A stretch of DNA of 13,558 nucleotides from CAZVWV01 sp964631745 (GTDB taxonomy: Bacteria > Bdellovibrionota_C > UBA2361 > JBGSMV01), in assembly GCA_964631745.1 (NCBI GenBank), contig CAZVWV010000112.1, positions 1 through 13,558 of the forward strand, given 5' to 3'. The notes beneath the pieces are model-generated. The model made no database searches and had not been told where the DNA came from. It saw only the letters and a list, made by a program, of their open reading frames with translations. Shown here piece after piece: positions 1 through 6,451 of the stretch. Made by a program: the position numbers and the translations under genes. Each line of letters starts with the position of its first letter. The first letter of the stretch is position 1.

Positions 1-6
1 TTCCTC

Positions 7-27
7 GTTAAACCCCTGTGGTTTAAC
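7..27. terminator. Small perfect hairpin, possible terminator
   Basis: Arms gttaaacc (7-14) and ggtttaac (20-27) pair perfectly over 8 bp around the 5-nt loop cctgt. On the plus strand it is followed by tcgtattttctg, a mediocre T-rich tract, so it could end transcription of a gene lying before the window. It also lies beyond the 3' end of the minus-strand regulator at 112, but there is no T-run in that direction inside the window. The rest of 1-111 shows no coding potential. Confidence 0.3.
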
Positions 28-111
28 TCGTATTTTCTGTGCTTTGCAGTATCTGACCGAGCTGGGGCTCGGCGCTACAAGTTGCCTCACCAATATATTT
101 ATCTATATTTA

Positions 112-1467
112 TTATCGCGCCAGGATGCGGCGCATACTACTTCGGTCAATCCCCAAGGCTTGTGCCGCTTTAACCTGATTGCCGGCATGTTTTTCTAAGG
201 CTTGGCTAATCAGCGAAATTTTATACTGTCTTACTTTGGAATTAAAATCCCGCGCCTCTTCTAGATTTGCCGCGGAATTAATGCGCACGTCGGATTTTTG
301 TATCTGCGATCTACCTTCGAACTGAGCGCGGTAGGCGGCTCCTTCCACTACGGCTTGCAGCTCTCGAATATTTCCGGGCCAATCGTAATTCTCTAACAGG
401 CTTAGCGCGGGAGCATCTAGTTCAAAGACATTTAGGCGTTCTTTAGAGCGCAAAATTTCAAGTAACGATTGGGCAATCGGCAAGATATCTGACTTTCTCT
501 CTCTAAGCGCCGGGAGGTGAACTCTTAGATGGGCAACTCTATGAAAAAAATCTTTCCTGAGCTTGCCGCTCTCAACACTCTCCTCAGGCGATCTATTGGT
601 GGCAGAGATCAATCTGAAATTGGCGGACTCTTCCCGACTTGAGCCAACAGCTCGAAATATTTTATCCTGCAAAACTCCAAGCAGCGCCACCTGAGTCTCG
701 CTCGGGAGTTCATCGATCTCATCCAAAAAGAGCGTACCCTCGTGCGCTTCGGCCAAGAGTCCTTTGCGGTCGCTTGTAGCACCGGTAAAAGATCCCTTTA
801 CATGCCCAAACAGCTCGCTGTTCACCAAATCAGCAGTAGTGAAGTTTGGTTGATAGCGCACGAAACGTTTTGCGCTGCGGGAACTCGAGCGGTAGATCAC
901 CTGCGCGCATAGTCCTTTACCCGTTCCTGTTTCGCCGGTTATAAGTACAGCCTGTGATGTTTGCGACGCGTAGCGGATCTCTTCCAGGACCGGCTGCATT
1001 GCGGCGCTCTTCGTGATCATCAACTGGTCTAAATTTGACCCCTTGCTCTTAAGCAATGTAGCGTACGCGCGTCGCAGCTCAGACTGTTGAATGCCGTCCC
1101 GAATTAGCGCAGCTAGGTGAGAAATATCTGCTGGCTTTTCAAGAAAACTCGCGGCACCAAGAGACAATGAGCGCACACCATGCTCCATGCCAGCGTGCCC
1201 GGTCAAAACAATCACCCTGCAATTTGGATACTGAAACCCAAGCTCCCTTATAAGACCAAAGCCGGACTCGACCCCTTCGATCTGATTAAGCGATAGATCA
1301 ACCACGGCTACATGCGGGTCGATTAGATTGGCAGCGTCTAAAGCTTTCTGCGCGCTTGAGGCAGCCGTAATCTCTGCGCCCAATGCGTTGGCGCCGAGCG
1401 CACGCGCCAAGCTAATTAAAGCTTCACTATCATCGTCAACCAACAGTAACTGCTTTTCCTGGCCCAT
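112..1467 (-). CDS. NtrC-family sigma-54-dependent response regulator
   Basis: A 451-residue activator of sigma-54 RNA polymerase. Three domains are visible. The receiver (about 5-125) has the acidic pocket D11-D13, phospho-acceptor D57, T89 and K111-P112. The AAA+ domain (about 150-375) has Walker A GETGTGKG at 178-185, the sigma-54 contact loop GSFTGA at 225-230 (a Ser variant of GAFTGA) and Walker B with D249-E250. A Fis-type helix-turn-helix closes the protein (about 415-451). In the family, phosphorylation drives oligomerisation and ATP-dependent opening of sigma-54 promoters. I chose the ATG at 1465-1467 because the receiver begins there; an in-frame start at 1572 would add 35 residues that do not look like part of a receiver. 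There is no clear Shine-Dalgarno before 1467. The segment before ELFGH (VRYQPNFTTADLVNS) departs from the usual NCAALPETLLES pattern. No histidine kinase and no -24/-12 promoter were seen, so the target is unknown. Family assignment is secure. Confidence 0.95.
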   Translation of the reverse strand: MGQEKQLLLVDDDSEALISLARALGANALGAEITAASSAQKALDAANLIDPHVAVVDLSLNQIEGVESGFGLIRELGFQYPNCRVIVLTGHAGMEHGVRSLSLGAASFLEKPADISHLAALIRDGIQQSELRRAYATLLKSKGSNLDQLMITKSAAMQPVLEEIRYASQTSQAVLITGETGTGKGLCAQVIYRSSSRSAKRFVRYQPNFTTADLVNSELFGHVKGSFTGATSDRKGLLAEAHEGTLFLDEIDELPSETQVALLGVLQDKIFRAVGSSREESANFRLISATNRSPEESVESGKLRKDFFHRVAHLRVHLPALRERKSDILPIAQSLLEILRSKERLNVFELDAPALSLLENYDWPGNIRELQAVVEGAAYRAQFEGRSQIQKSDVRINSAANLEEARDFNSKVRQYKISLISQALEKHAGNQVKAAQALGIDRSSMRRILAR

Positions 1468-1918
1468 ATTGGAATACTTACCACAACTTATTGTGCCTAA
1501 GTTTATCGTTATAGCGAGGGTTAAGCTACCGTTGGGGCACGGGCCGAGGCATAATTCGAGAAGGAATTCCAACGCCCAATCCGCTATTCGTAATTGCTCA
1601 GAAACTCAGGGTAGTTTTCCCCTCCGTCTAACTCCGTGTCCTCCGTGGTAAAAATCCTGAATGGTTTCACCACTGAGGACACGAGTTTACACGGAGTGGG
1701 CCAATTCCCACCCGGCGTTACCGCGGGTTAATGAATAGGTACGCTATTTGTACCCCCAGAAAGAGTAACTGAATCGTAGCGAGGTAGCGGAGATGTTTGA
1801 AGATCTTTAACCTAGAAAGTGCCGTAGACCGTTAGCAAAGCTAAGGGTGTGGTCCAAATAAATCCTTTATCAGAACCTCACCCTCTGGAGAATCACGGCA
1901 ACTCGGTTGCGCCTTAAC
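1468..1918. other. Intergenic region with repeat-like sequence
   Basis: I see no convincing gene in these 451 bases. They hold the upstream region of the minus-strand regulator, a 22-nt segment at 1590-1611 that matches 13460-13481 at 19 of 22 positions, the inverted repeat at 1632-1685, and a small ggtac/gtacc hairpin at 1738-1754. The segment 1755-1918 shows no recognisable structure. Confidence 0.6.
1632..1685. repeat. Imperfect inverted repeat of the accacggaggacacggag type
   Basis: Left arm ctccgtgtcctccgtggt (1632-1649) pairs with accactgaggacacgag (1669-1685), with one mismatch and one single-base gap. The loop is 19 nt. A further acacggag follows at 1689-1696. Short sequences of this type are familiar, from memory, as dispersed intergenic repeats in many environmental bacterial genomes; only this copy was seen here. 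It does not end in a T-run, so a terminator role is not supported. Confidence 0.55.
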
Positions 1919-2311
1919 CTATGAGATAAAGTATCCGGCGCTTCCCTCGAAACCGATCTCCCTCGCAAACACGGCCCGTCGCTTTATCCTCAGCCCCAGA
2001 ATTCCAGCTTCCCTCTCCAGGGCAAAGTGCCAAATGCCCCAAGTGAGAACCCGGCTTCGAGATCCGCGGGAAGATAGCTTCCCGATCAGTTCGACCGTTC
2101 CCCCTGAGAGGGGACGGTCGATCTGTATCTCGATCTGCTCCTGACCTCGGACGTTTCCCTTCCTTGTCCGAGCGGGAGAGCGATTAAGCGAGAGTGTAAA
2201 GACTGAGAACTTCACAATTCTCAGCTCGTTCTCAGGCTTCAAGCTGGGACTTGAAGTTTGGTCCCGGCAGTCGAGTGTCAACGATGCATTATCAAGAGCT
2301 GCAAGAGACAT
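1919..2311 (-). CDS. Doubtful hypothetical protein
   Basis: An open frame of 130 residues whose product I do not recognise. In its favour: an ATG at 2309-2311 preceded by aggaagagg about 5 bases upstream, an acceptable ribosome binding site; and a varied, soluble-looking composition with alternating hydrophobic residues (EIQIDRP, RVLTWGIWHF) that could be beta strands. Against it: no family motif, no partner gene, isolation between two non-coding stretches, and a basic Arg-rich composition of the kind chance frames often have. It carries no signal peptide or membrane segment. It may be a real orphan gene, a remnant or a chance frame. Confidence 0.38.
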   Translation of the reverse strand: MSLAALDNASLTLDCRDQTSSPSLKPENELRIVKFSVFTLSLNRSPARTRKGNVRGQEQIEIQIDRPLSGGTVELIGKLSSRGSRSRVLTWGIWHFALEREAGILGLRIKRRAVFAREIGFEGSAGYFIS

Positions 2312-2634
2312 ACATCCTCTTCCTGGCGGGGGACTCCGTACCTAGGTCATCAAGTAATTGAACTCGGGTTAACTGTATAGGCGACAAAACCTCCATTTCT
2401 GGGCTTCCTGCCCGGTAATTCACGTACCTTCTTGGACCAGCACCCCTGCCGACGAGGATTACGCTGATTACCTTAAGAAATCAAAGGAAAAATGTAGGAT
2501 TTCAAACTTTTAGTCATTATCTAACAATCCCCTAATTCTGGAACAATAAACGCGAAAAACAAGGGTTTAAGCTGCCCTGGCAGAGGGCAAGCATAAGATA
2601 GTGTTGCTACGATTTTTTGAATTATTAATAATGG
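2312..2634. other. Non-coding stretch upstream of the Nudix-like gene
   Basis: No gene is supported here. The 3' half is AT-rich and holds the candidate promoter at 2604-2632. A weak hairpin, gccct-ggcag-agggc, lies at about 2573-2587. Nothing else stands out. Confidence 0.5.
2604..2632 (+). promoter_or_regulatory. Candidate promoter for the Nudix-like gene
   Basis: A -35-like TTGCTA (2604-2609) is separated by 17 bp from an AATAAT (2627-2632) in an AT-rich context. Transcription would start near 2639, placing the hairpin at 2635-2673 at the very 5' end of the mRNA. This is inferred from sequence only; AT-rich DNA gives such matches by chance. Confidence 0.33.
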
Positions 2635-2673
2635 TGGCAGACAAACATCAGGAAGACTGAAGTTTGTCTGCCA
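2635..2673. repeat. Perfect 12-bp inverted repeat in leader of the Nudix-like gene
   Basis: Arms tggcagacaaac (2635-2646) and gtttgtctgcca (2662-2673) match over all 12 bp, with a 15-nt loop. No T-run follows, so it is unlikely to be an intrinsic terminator. It lies between the candidate promoter and the ATG at 2706. It could be an operator, a structured 5' leader, or the footprint of an element. Confidence 0.6.
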
Positions 2674-2705
2674 ATTGTTGTCCTAGTGTTTTTTGGAAAA
2701 ATATC

Positions 2706-3362
2706 ATGACCTTGAGTTACTCCCGCGGCCCTCATTATGGCGTAGAGCCTCGACCGCCGGAATCTTTACGCCTGACCCTCCCTAATCGGGAAATTACGCT
2801 CTCCCCTCTCACAGAAGAGCGCCTGAAATACTGCCTAGATGAACATCGCATCGACCATTCTGGTTGGGGCGAGGGCGAGAGCATGAAAACGGTGAGCGCT
2901 TTACATTTAGAGCTTAGGAGAGGGGAAAGCCAATTATGGGTTGACTCGAACGACATGCTGATACGCAAAATAGAAGTTCTAAGCTTAGAAGTTTCGTGCA
3001 CTGACCCGTCCGGCCAAGAATTAATTCTTTCCGAACAGAAAATCCTCGATCAGAAAAGCGGACGATCTAAAACCAGGCCAAACGTTCGGTCCGTCTCAGA
3101 AAAGCTGATGCGCGGTGAGGCGATTGTGGCCGGCATCGCTCGCGCCATGCGTGAGGAGACCGGTATCTTGTGCGCGTATACGTGGGAGATTCAAGACCAC
3201 TCTCAGGAGTTTCATCAATCGACGAGTTTTCCGGGTCTGCCAACCCTAGCAATGATCACGCACGCCAAGGTTATATTGGAAGACTCACAGTTTCTTCCTG
3301 ATGGCTATGAATGCGAGGACAACGGACGCACCACATTTTTTCAGTGGCGGAGGCCCGAGTAA
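2706..3362 (+). CDS. Nudix-like protein with a degenerate Nudix box
   Basis: A 218-residue soluble protein. An N-terminal part (1-45) is followed by a block with the landmarks W54-G-E-G57, K61, E69, G73-E74-S75 and L77. Two strands come next (88-98 and 104-112), then EKLMRGE (132-138) running into a helix ending R146-A-M-R-E150-E151-T-G153-I. That last segment matches the core of the Nudix signature (R-E-U-x-E-E-x-G-U) except that the first Glu is Ala147, and the Gly six residues before E138 is replaced by Glu132. Classical Nudix enzymes hydrolyse nucleoside diphosphates linked to another moiety, using metal held by these glutamates; with one missing, activity here is uncertain. The block resembles, from memory, uncharacterised Nudix-like proteins of plants and algae carrying WGxG, EK and EELG motifs. 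I prefer the ATG at 2706 over an upstream in-frame TTG at 2664, which lies inside the hairpin. The ribosome binding site (tggaaa) is weak. Confidence 0.72.
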   Translation: MTLSYSRGPHYGVEPRPPESLRLTLPNREITLSPLTEERLKYCLDEHRIDHSGWGEGESMKTVSALHLELRRGESQLWVDSNDMLIRKIEVLSLEVSCTDPSGQELILSEQKILDQKSGRSKTRPNVRSVSEKLMRGEAIVAGIARAMREETGILCAYTWEIQDHSQEFHQSTSFPGLPTLAMITHAKVILEDSQFLPDGYECEDNGRTTFFQWRRPE

Positions 3363-3392
3363 TCTGCCCCGGGGACTTCGGAAGCAAATTCA

Positions 3393-3422
3393 TTCAGGGA
3401 AGGAAGGTGAATTGTCCCTGAA
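3393..3422. terminator. Hairpin between convergent genes
   Basis: Arms ttcaggga (3393-3400) and tccctgaa (3415-3422) pair over 8 bp with a 14-nt loop. They lie between the stop of the Nudix-like gene at 3362 and the stop of the minus-strand Cys-rich gene at 3433. The position suits a bidirectional terminator, but neither side has a convincing T-run. Confidence 0.35.
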
Positions 3423-3432
3423 GTGTATGAAC

Positions 3433-3729
3433 CTAACGACGACCCGTACCCCCACAAGTGTTGCAGTAGGTCTTGCCGCCGGTGCATCCACTGCATAGCA
3501 CCTGGCCCGATCCACCACAACTAGAACAACTATTCCTGCCGCTCCCATTGCATGACCCGCATGATACCCACGAGCCATCCGGCATATAGATCTGACCTCG
3601 ATTTCCGCAGCGGCCGCAGTTACTACTCCCCTGCCCACTACAACTGCTGCAGTTCCGAGTACCCCGGCCCCCGCAAGAGTTGCAGGTAACTCGACCGCCG
3701 CCACCACAATTCCCACAGGTCTCGCCCAT
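3433..3729 (-). CDS. Small protein of eight CxxC zinc knuckles, DnaJ-type Cys-rich
   Basis: A 98-residue protein built almost wholly of CxxCxGxG-type knuckles. Pairs start at C5, C16, C27, C38, C57, C68, C79 and C89. The period is 11 residues, broken by an insert (QIYMPDGSWVS) between knuckles four and five and shortened to 10 at the last step. In DnaJ/Hsp40 four such knuckles form two zinc sites that bind unfolded substrate; here there are eight and no J domain or C-terminal substrate domain. Eight pairs could bind four zinc ions. Gly, Ser, Asn and Arg fill the rest. I chose the ATG at 3727-3729, with ggaaagg about 9 bases upstream, over an in-frame TTG at 3750. Possible roles are redox or chaperone adaptor or RNA binding; none is shown. 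No chaperone gene is nearby. Other frames over this region are open only because of the GC-rich repeats. Confidence 0.85.
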   Translation of the reverse strand: MGETCGNCGGGGRVTCNSCGGRGTRNCSSCSGQGSSNCGRCGNRGQIYMPDGSWVSCGSCNGSGRNSCSSCGGSGQVLCSGCTGGKTYCNTCGGTGRR

Positions 3730-4065
3730 CGGAGCCGACCTTTCCCGCAATTTTACAATTGCGTTGTGTCAGTATTGTCTAGGGTATCTCTACAACCTTT
3801 ATTAATTCACCTTCTTCCCTTAGACCGATACATACCACGAAACGCGACAATTTTTTCAAGCTCTCTCCAAGAATTTTTTGGGAATCATTCACGAGGGCCA
3901 AAGGATTGCTAATCACCGACCCCACTTCACAGCCCCCAATGAAAGGGCGGATTTGCAACAGCAAATCGGGTCAGAGCGGAAATTGCCTTTAGAAGCCAAG
4001 TTGCCATGCTTGCGCGTAGCTCTCACTGATCGCATCAGCTAAATCTATTTCTTAATAGACTGAAT
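3730..4065. other. Intergenic region with small inverted repeat
   Basis: The upstream region of the Cys-rich gene holds cgcaatt (3746-3752) and aattgcg (3757-3763) around a 4-nt loop, 17 bases before its ATG, a possible operator. A ctgat/atcag hairpin lies at 4026-4038. A 61-codon frame at 3779-3964 on the minus strand has no ATG and no recognisable motif, so it is not called as a gene. Confidence 0.5.
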
Positions 4066-5235
4066 TCAATCACTCAATTCTAAAATTTTGATTATCTCTC
4101 GCCAGTTGACTATGCGCACATCTCCGCGCTTTTGATCTTTGGTTGCTGTACAGGCGCAAAATAGATGTGCCTTGGGACTAACCTCTTGAAAGCTCTTGAG
4201 TCCGGAAAACGCTCCTGGCCCTGGATTGTCTCCAGATTTTATTTCTATTGCAAAGGTAGTGCCGTCAGGTTTGCGCACTATCAAATCTACTTCGGCGTCA
4301 TTACTGGTCCGATAAAAGGAAAAATCGTCTTCAAGTTCTTTATATCTGGCCAGATGTAGGATCTCATTAATTACAAAATGTTCAAATGCAGTTCCGTACG
4401 CCGTTGTTTTTGGAATTAAAGGGCTACTTAGCTTTTTTTGTACGGCTCGAGTTACTCCCAAATCAAAAAAGTAAAATTTCGGAGCACGTTTAAGTCGTTT
4501 ATGGATTTTTGCAGAATAAGGAAAAAGAAATTTCCCTATTAACGTATCCTCTAGCACCTGGTAATAACTTTTCGCTGTCAGATAACTGACCGCAGCGTTT
4601 CTGCCAAGATCGGAAAAGTTCACCAATTCTCCGTTAAGATCGGCCGCGCATTGTAAAAAGTTCAGAAATCCCCCGATATTTCTAATTTCAGTCTCTCTCT
4701 GAATCTCTTCCTTGAGATAAGTTTCTACATAAGTTTTGAGAGTGCGCTCAATTTCAATTTCACTTTCGAGACCGATAATACTTGGAAGAGACCCGTATCT
4801 TAGAACCTTGTCTAGGGAAAATGTCTTACCGAGCTCAAGATGAGTCAACGGAAACAGGTTGAATGTCCAAGCTCTCCCGGCCAACAAATTGGCACCGGCG
4901 CGTTTGAGTTTACGCGCGCTAGAACCACTCATACAGAACTTAATCTTACTCTTGTATTTATAAATTAATGAGTGAACCTCATCTAAAAGCGCCGGTACCT
5001 TCTGCACCTCATCGATAAAAACATGGGTGAGTTTCGTTTCTCGTGATTTGATTTCGTCAGTAAGAGTACTGGGCCTTTGCGCATACTTTTTGAATTCGTC
5101 ATCTATCAATAGATTGATAGTGAGGGTGGTTTCAACAGGTAAACGAGACTCAATTAGTGTACTTTTGCCAGTTTGACGGGGGCCAAGCAGAAAAAAACTA
5201 TTGGCAATTGGCAGGGTTAACTGTCTATTGATCAT
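4066..5235 (-). CDS. AAA_14/DUF4143 family ATPase
   Basis: A 389-residue protein of the AAA_14 plus DUF4143 architecture. The P-loop GPRQTGKST is at 18-26 and Walker B FIDEVQ has D75-E76. The conserved SGSSARKLKRAGANLLAGRA stretch is at 103-122. The C-terminal DUF4143 part contains YFFDLGVTRAV and a restriction-nuclease-like pattern, with D317 (AEVDLIV) and E331-x-K333 (AIEIKSGD), resembling a PD-(D/E)xK core. The family is widespread in accessory genomes of bacteria and archaea. Its physiological role is not established; nuclease activity is an inference. Length is typical, so the gene looks intact. It is more AT-rich than the genes around it and sits directly after the truncated permease, which suggests acquisition by transfer. 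The ATG at 5233-5235 has no Shine-Dalgarno and abuts a palindrome. Confidence 0.92.
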   Translation of the reverse strand: MINRQLTLPIANSFFLLGPRQTGKSTLIESRLPVETTLTINLLIDDEFKKYAQRPSTLTDEIKSRETKLTHVFIDEVQKVPALLDEVHSLIYKYKSKIKFCMSGSSARKLKRAGANLLAGRAWTFNLFPLTHLELGKTFSLDKVLRYGSLPSIIGLESEIEIERTLKTYVETYLKEEIQRETEIRNIGGFLNFLQCAADLNGELVNFSDLGRNAAVSYLTAKSYYQVLEDTLIGKFLFPYSAKIHKRLKRAPKFYFFDLGVTRAVQKKLSSPLIPKTTAYGTAFEHFVINEILHLARYKELEDDFSFYRTSNDAEVDLIVRKPDGTTFAIEIKSGDNPGPGAFSGLKSFQEVSPKAHLFCACTATKDQKRGDVRIVNWREIIKILELSD

Positions 5236-5266
5236 GTATTATAATTTACCATGTAATTTATAATAC
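5236..5266. promoter_or_regulatory. AT-rich palindrome abutting the DUF4143 ATPase start
   Basis: gtattataatttac (5236-5249) and gtaatttataatac (5253-5266) form an inverted repeat matching at 13 of 14 positions around a 3-nt centre. It touches the start codon of the minus-strand ATPase gene and contains TATAAT-like hexamers on that strand. An autoregulatory operator overlapping the promoter is the simplest reading. The hexamer nearest the ATG is too close to serve with this start codon, so the upstream TATAAA would be the working -10. Confidence 0.5.
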
Positions 5267-5301
5267 GGCAATAAGAACCTATTAGTCTCGTGCGTCATTG
5301 C

Positions 5302-5844
5302 TCATTTGAGGCCTTCGCCCCCGTTCTTAGAGCAATTACGGGTCGGGGTTTCAACAACGCTCGGAATATATGCGATAAATTCCGAGTATACTCGGAAGGT
5401 TTTACCTCCGGTTGAAAGCAAGACAGCTCCAAATATATGAGCCAAGAGGAGAGCAAGCTGCTTCCTATGAACCGGCTCCCTTCGCACCGTCCAGAATAGT
5501 AACGCCACCAGATACGGTTCCATCTTGGTCAGGAACATTATCTTAGCGCTACTTGTAAGGAGAAGGGCCTGAGTAAATAACAGAAACCCTATAACATTTC
5601 TAAACAGCGCGAAAATCAGCAGCTCCCGCCAATGTGAAACAAATATGGTGAGCGGCGGCAGAGTCTTTCGGACCAGAAGGTAAACGAGCATCAGCACGCC
5701 GGCCAAAAGAGGAGAAACGGCCGCAACTGTTAGCGGCGAAAGACGCACGACCGCTTCTTGCTCCGTAACCCAGGCCAAGCTTGAGAAGAGCGGGCCTACC
5801 ACTGCAGCCAACAGCGCCAAATCTTTTTTGAGGCCAATACGCAT
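5302..5844 (-). pseudogene. Truncated DMT/EamA-family permease, N-terminal half
   Basis: The first 147 or so residues look like one EamA repeat of a drug/metabolite transporter. Hydrophobic segments are visible at about 9-26, 35-58, 74-95, 105-122 and 128-145, with the repeat ending in FGAVLLSTGG. Complete members have two such repeats, about 290 residues and ten helices. Here the frame leaves the family after STGGK near base 5400, ends in about 30 polar residues unlike a permease (TPTRNCSKNGGEGLK), and stops. The missing second half was not found in any frame nearby; the ATPase gene begins 67 bases after the stop. It therefore looks like a remnant, perhaps cut when the ATPase module arrived. 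The ATG at 5842-5844 has no strong ribosome binding site. A five-helix single-repeat transporter is the less likely alternative, because of the non-hydrophobic tail. Confidence 0.75.
5360..5397. repeat. Clustered ctcggaa palindromes at the permease break
   Basis: An 18-bp perfect palindrome ttccgagtatactcggaa spans 5380-5397. Its left half also pairs with ctcggaat at 5360-5367, giving ctcggaat (5360-5367), attccgag (5379-5386) and ctcggaa (5391-5397). The cluster lies exactly where the permease frame loses homology, so it may mark the recombination junction or be an imported regulator site. Confidence 0.5.
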
Positions 5845-6030
5845 CGATAAACTTTTTAGGACACATAGTCGCTTACCTTATCTTGCCCGCCCTCAGGAAA
5901 TCGGGGTAGAGGGATAGGTTTTTCTTCGCGATGCTTCGAGTAATCCAATCAGTTTTGGCTGACCCTGGCTCCACCTTGACCCATCTCCCGCATGGGGAAG
6001 CATTAATGGGCAAGAATCCGCGAAACCCGC
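5845..6030. other. Spacer between divergent genes
   Basis: About 190 bases between the truncated permease start and the promoter of the regulator gene. An open minus-strand frame of 66 codons ends at 5873 but has only a TTG start overlapping the opposite gene. I do not call it a gene. Confidence 0.4.
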
Positions 6031-6059
6031 TTGGATTATTGTTCGAAAGATCGTACAAT
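6031..6059 (+). promoter_or_regulatory. Leaderless promoter with operator for the wHTH/NTase pair
   Basis: TTGGAT (6031-6036) and TACAAT (6054-6059) are separated by exactly 17 bp. Transcription would start at about 6066, on the ATG at 6065, so the mRNA is probably leaderless; there is no Shine-Dalgarno. An inverted repeat, attgttcga (6038-6046) and tcgtacaat (6051-6059), matches at 8 of 9 positions. It fills the spacer and covers the -10, as expected for an autorepressor site. Confidence 0.6.
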
Positions 6060-6064
6060 TCATT

Positions 6065-6451
6065 ATGCGTCAAAATCTGGCCAAGTATTTAAAGAACCAG
6101 CCCATCTTTAAGATTTTAAGGGTTCTCTGCCTCACTCGGCAGCCGCTTCATCTTCGACAATTAGTTTCCATCTGCGCTCTCTCTCCTGCGGGTGTTTCTC
6201 ATATTTTGAAACGGCTTTTAAAACTGAATGTGCTCGACGCCCATAAGCAAGCCAACCGCATCAAGTACACTCTCAGTTTAAGCTCCAATGAGCTTCAGTT
6301 CTTGGAGGAATTTTTGTTGGCTCTAGATGCAACGTTTTTGCAGAAGAGAGCTAAGCGGTTCAGCGAGAAGGCAGTTTCGAAATTTGAATGGATGGATCAA
6401 ACCTATTCGTTCTTTAAAAAGGTAAAAAAAAGTCGTCATGACTCCACTTAA
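6065..6451 (+). CDS. Small winged-helix regulator, probable antitoxin
   Basis: A 128-residue DNA-binding protein. After a short N-terminal helix, the helix-turn-helix is visible at 30-56 (LRQLVSICALSPAGVSHILKR) and a wing at about 58-72, as in ArsR/MarR-like winged helices. A Lys/Arg-rich helical tail follows. Its last 14 bases overlap the start of the nucleotidyltransferase gene, so the two are almost certainly translated from one mRNA. In AbiE-type toxin-antitoxin systems the first gene is a winged-helix antitoxin that also represses its own promoter, and the second is a nucleotidyltransferase toxin; the order and overlap here fit. This protein is shorter than classical AbiEi, lacking an obvious second domain. 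The operator over the -10 supports autoregulation. It could instead be a plain regulator without antitoxin activity. Confidence 0.8.
   Translation: MRQNLAKYLKNQPIFKILRVLCLTRQPLHLRQLVSICALSPAGVSHILKRLLKLNVLDAHKQANRIKYTLSLSSNELQFLEEFLLALDATFLQKRAKRFSEKAVSKFEWMDQTYSFFKKVKKSRHDST

Noticed and set aside
1328..1651. 107-codon plus-strand frame overlapping the response regulator
   Set aside because: It is antisense to the well-supported receiver domain, has no motif, and ends in low-complexity sequence over the repeat region.
3390..3716. 108-codon second minus-strand frame over the Cys-rich gene
   Set aside because: It is a shifted reading of the same repetitive GC-rich DNA (Val/Ala/Gly-rich), while the other frame has eight regular CxxC motifs and a ribosome binding site.
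3779..3964. 61-codon open frame on the minus strand between the Cys-rich gene and the ATPase
   Set aside because: It starts only at a TTG soon after an in-frame stop, has no ribosome binding site and no recognisable motif. It could be a gene remnant but there is no support.
5873..6073. 66-codon minus-strand frame with an AP2-like look (SGFRG followed by a W strand)
   Set aside because: The resemblance rests on a handful of residues. The only start is a TTG inside the opposite-strand regulator gene, and the frame covers that gene's promoter. Kept only as a possible relic.
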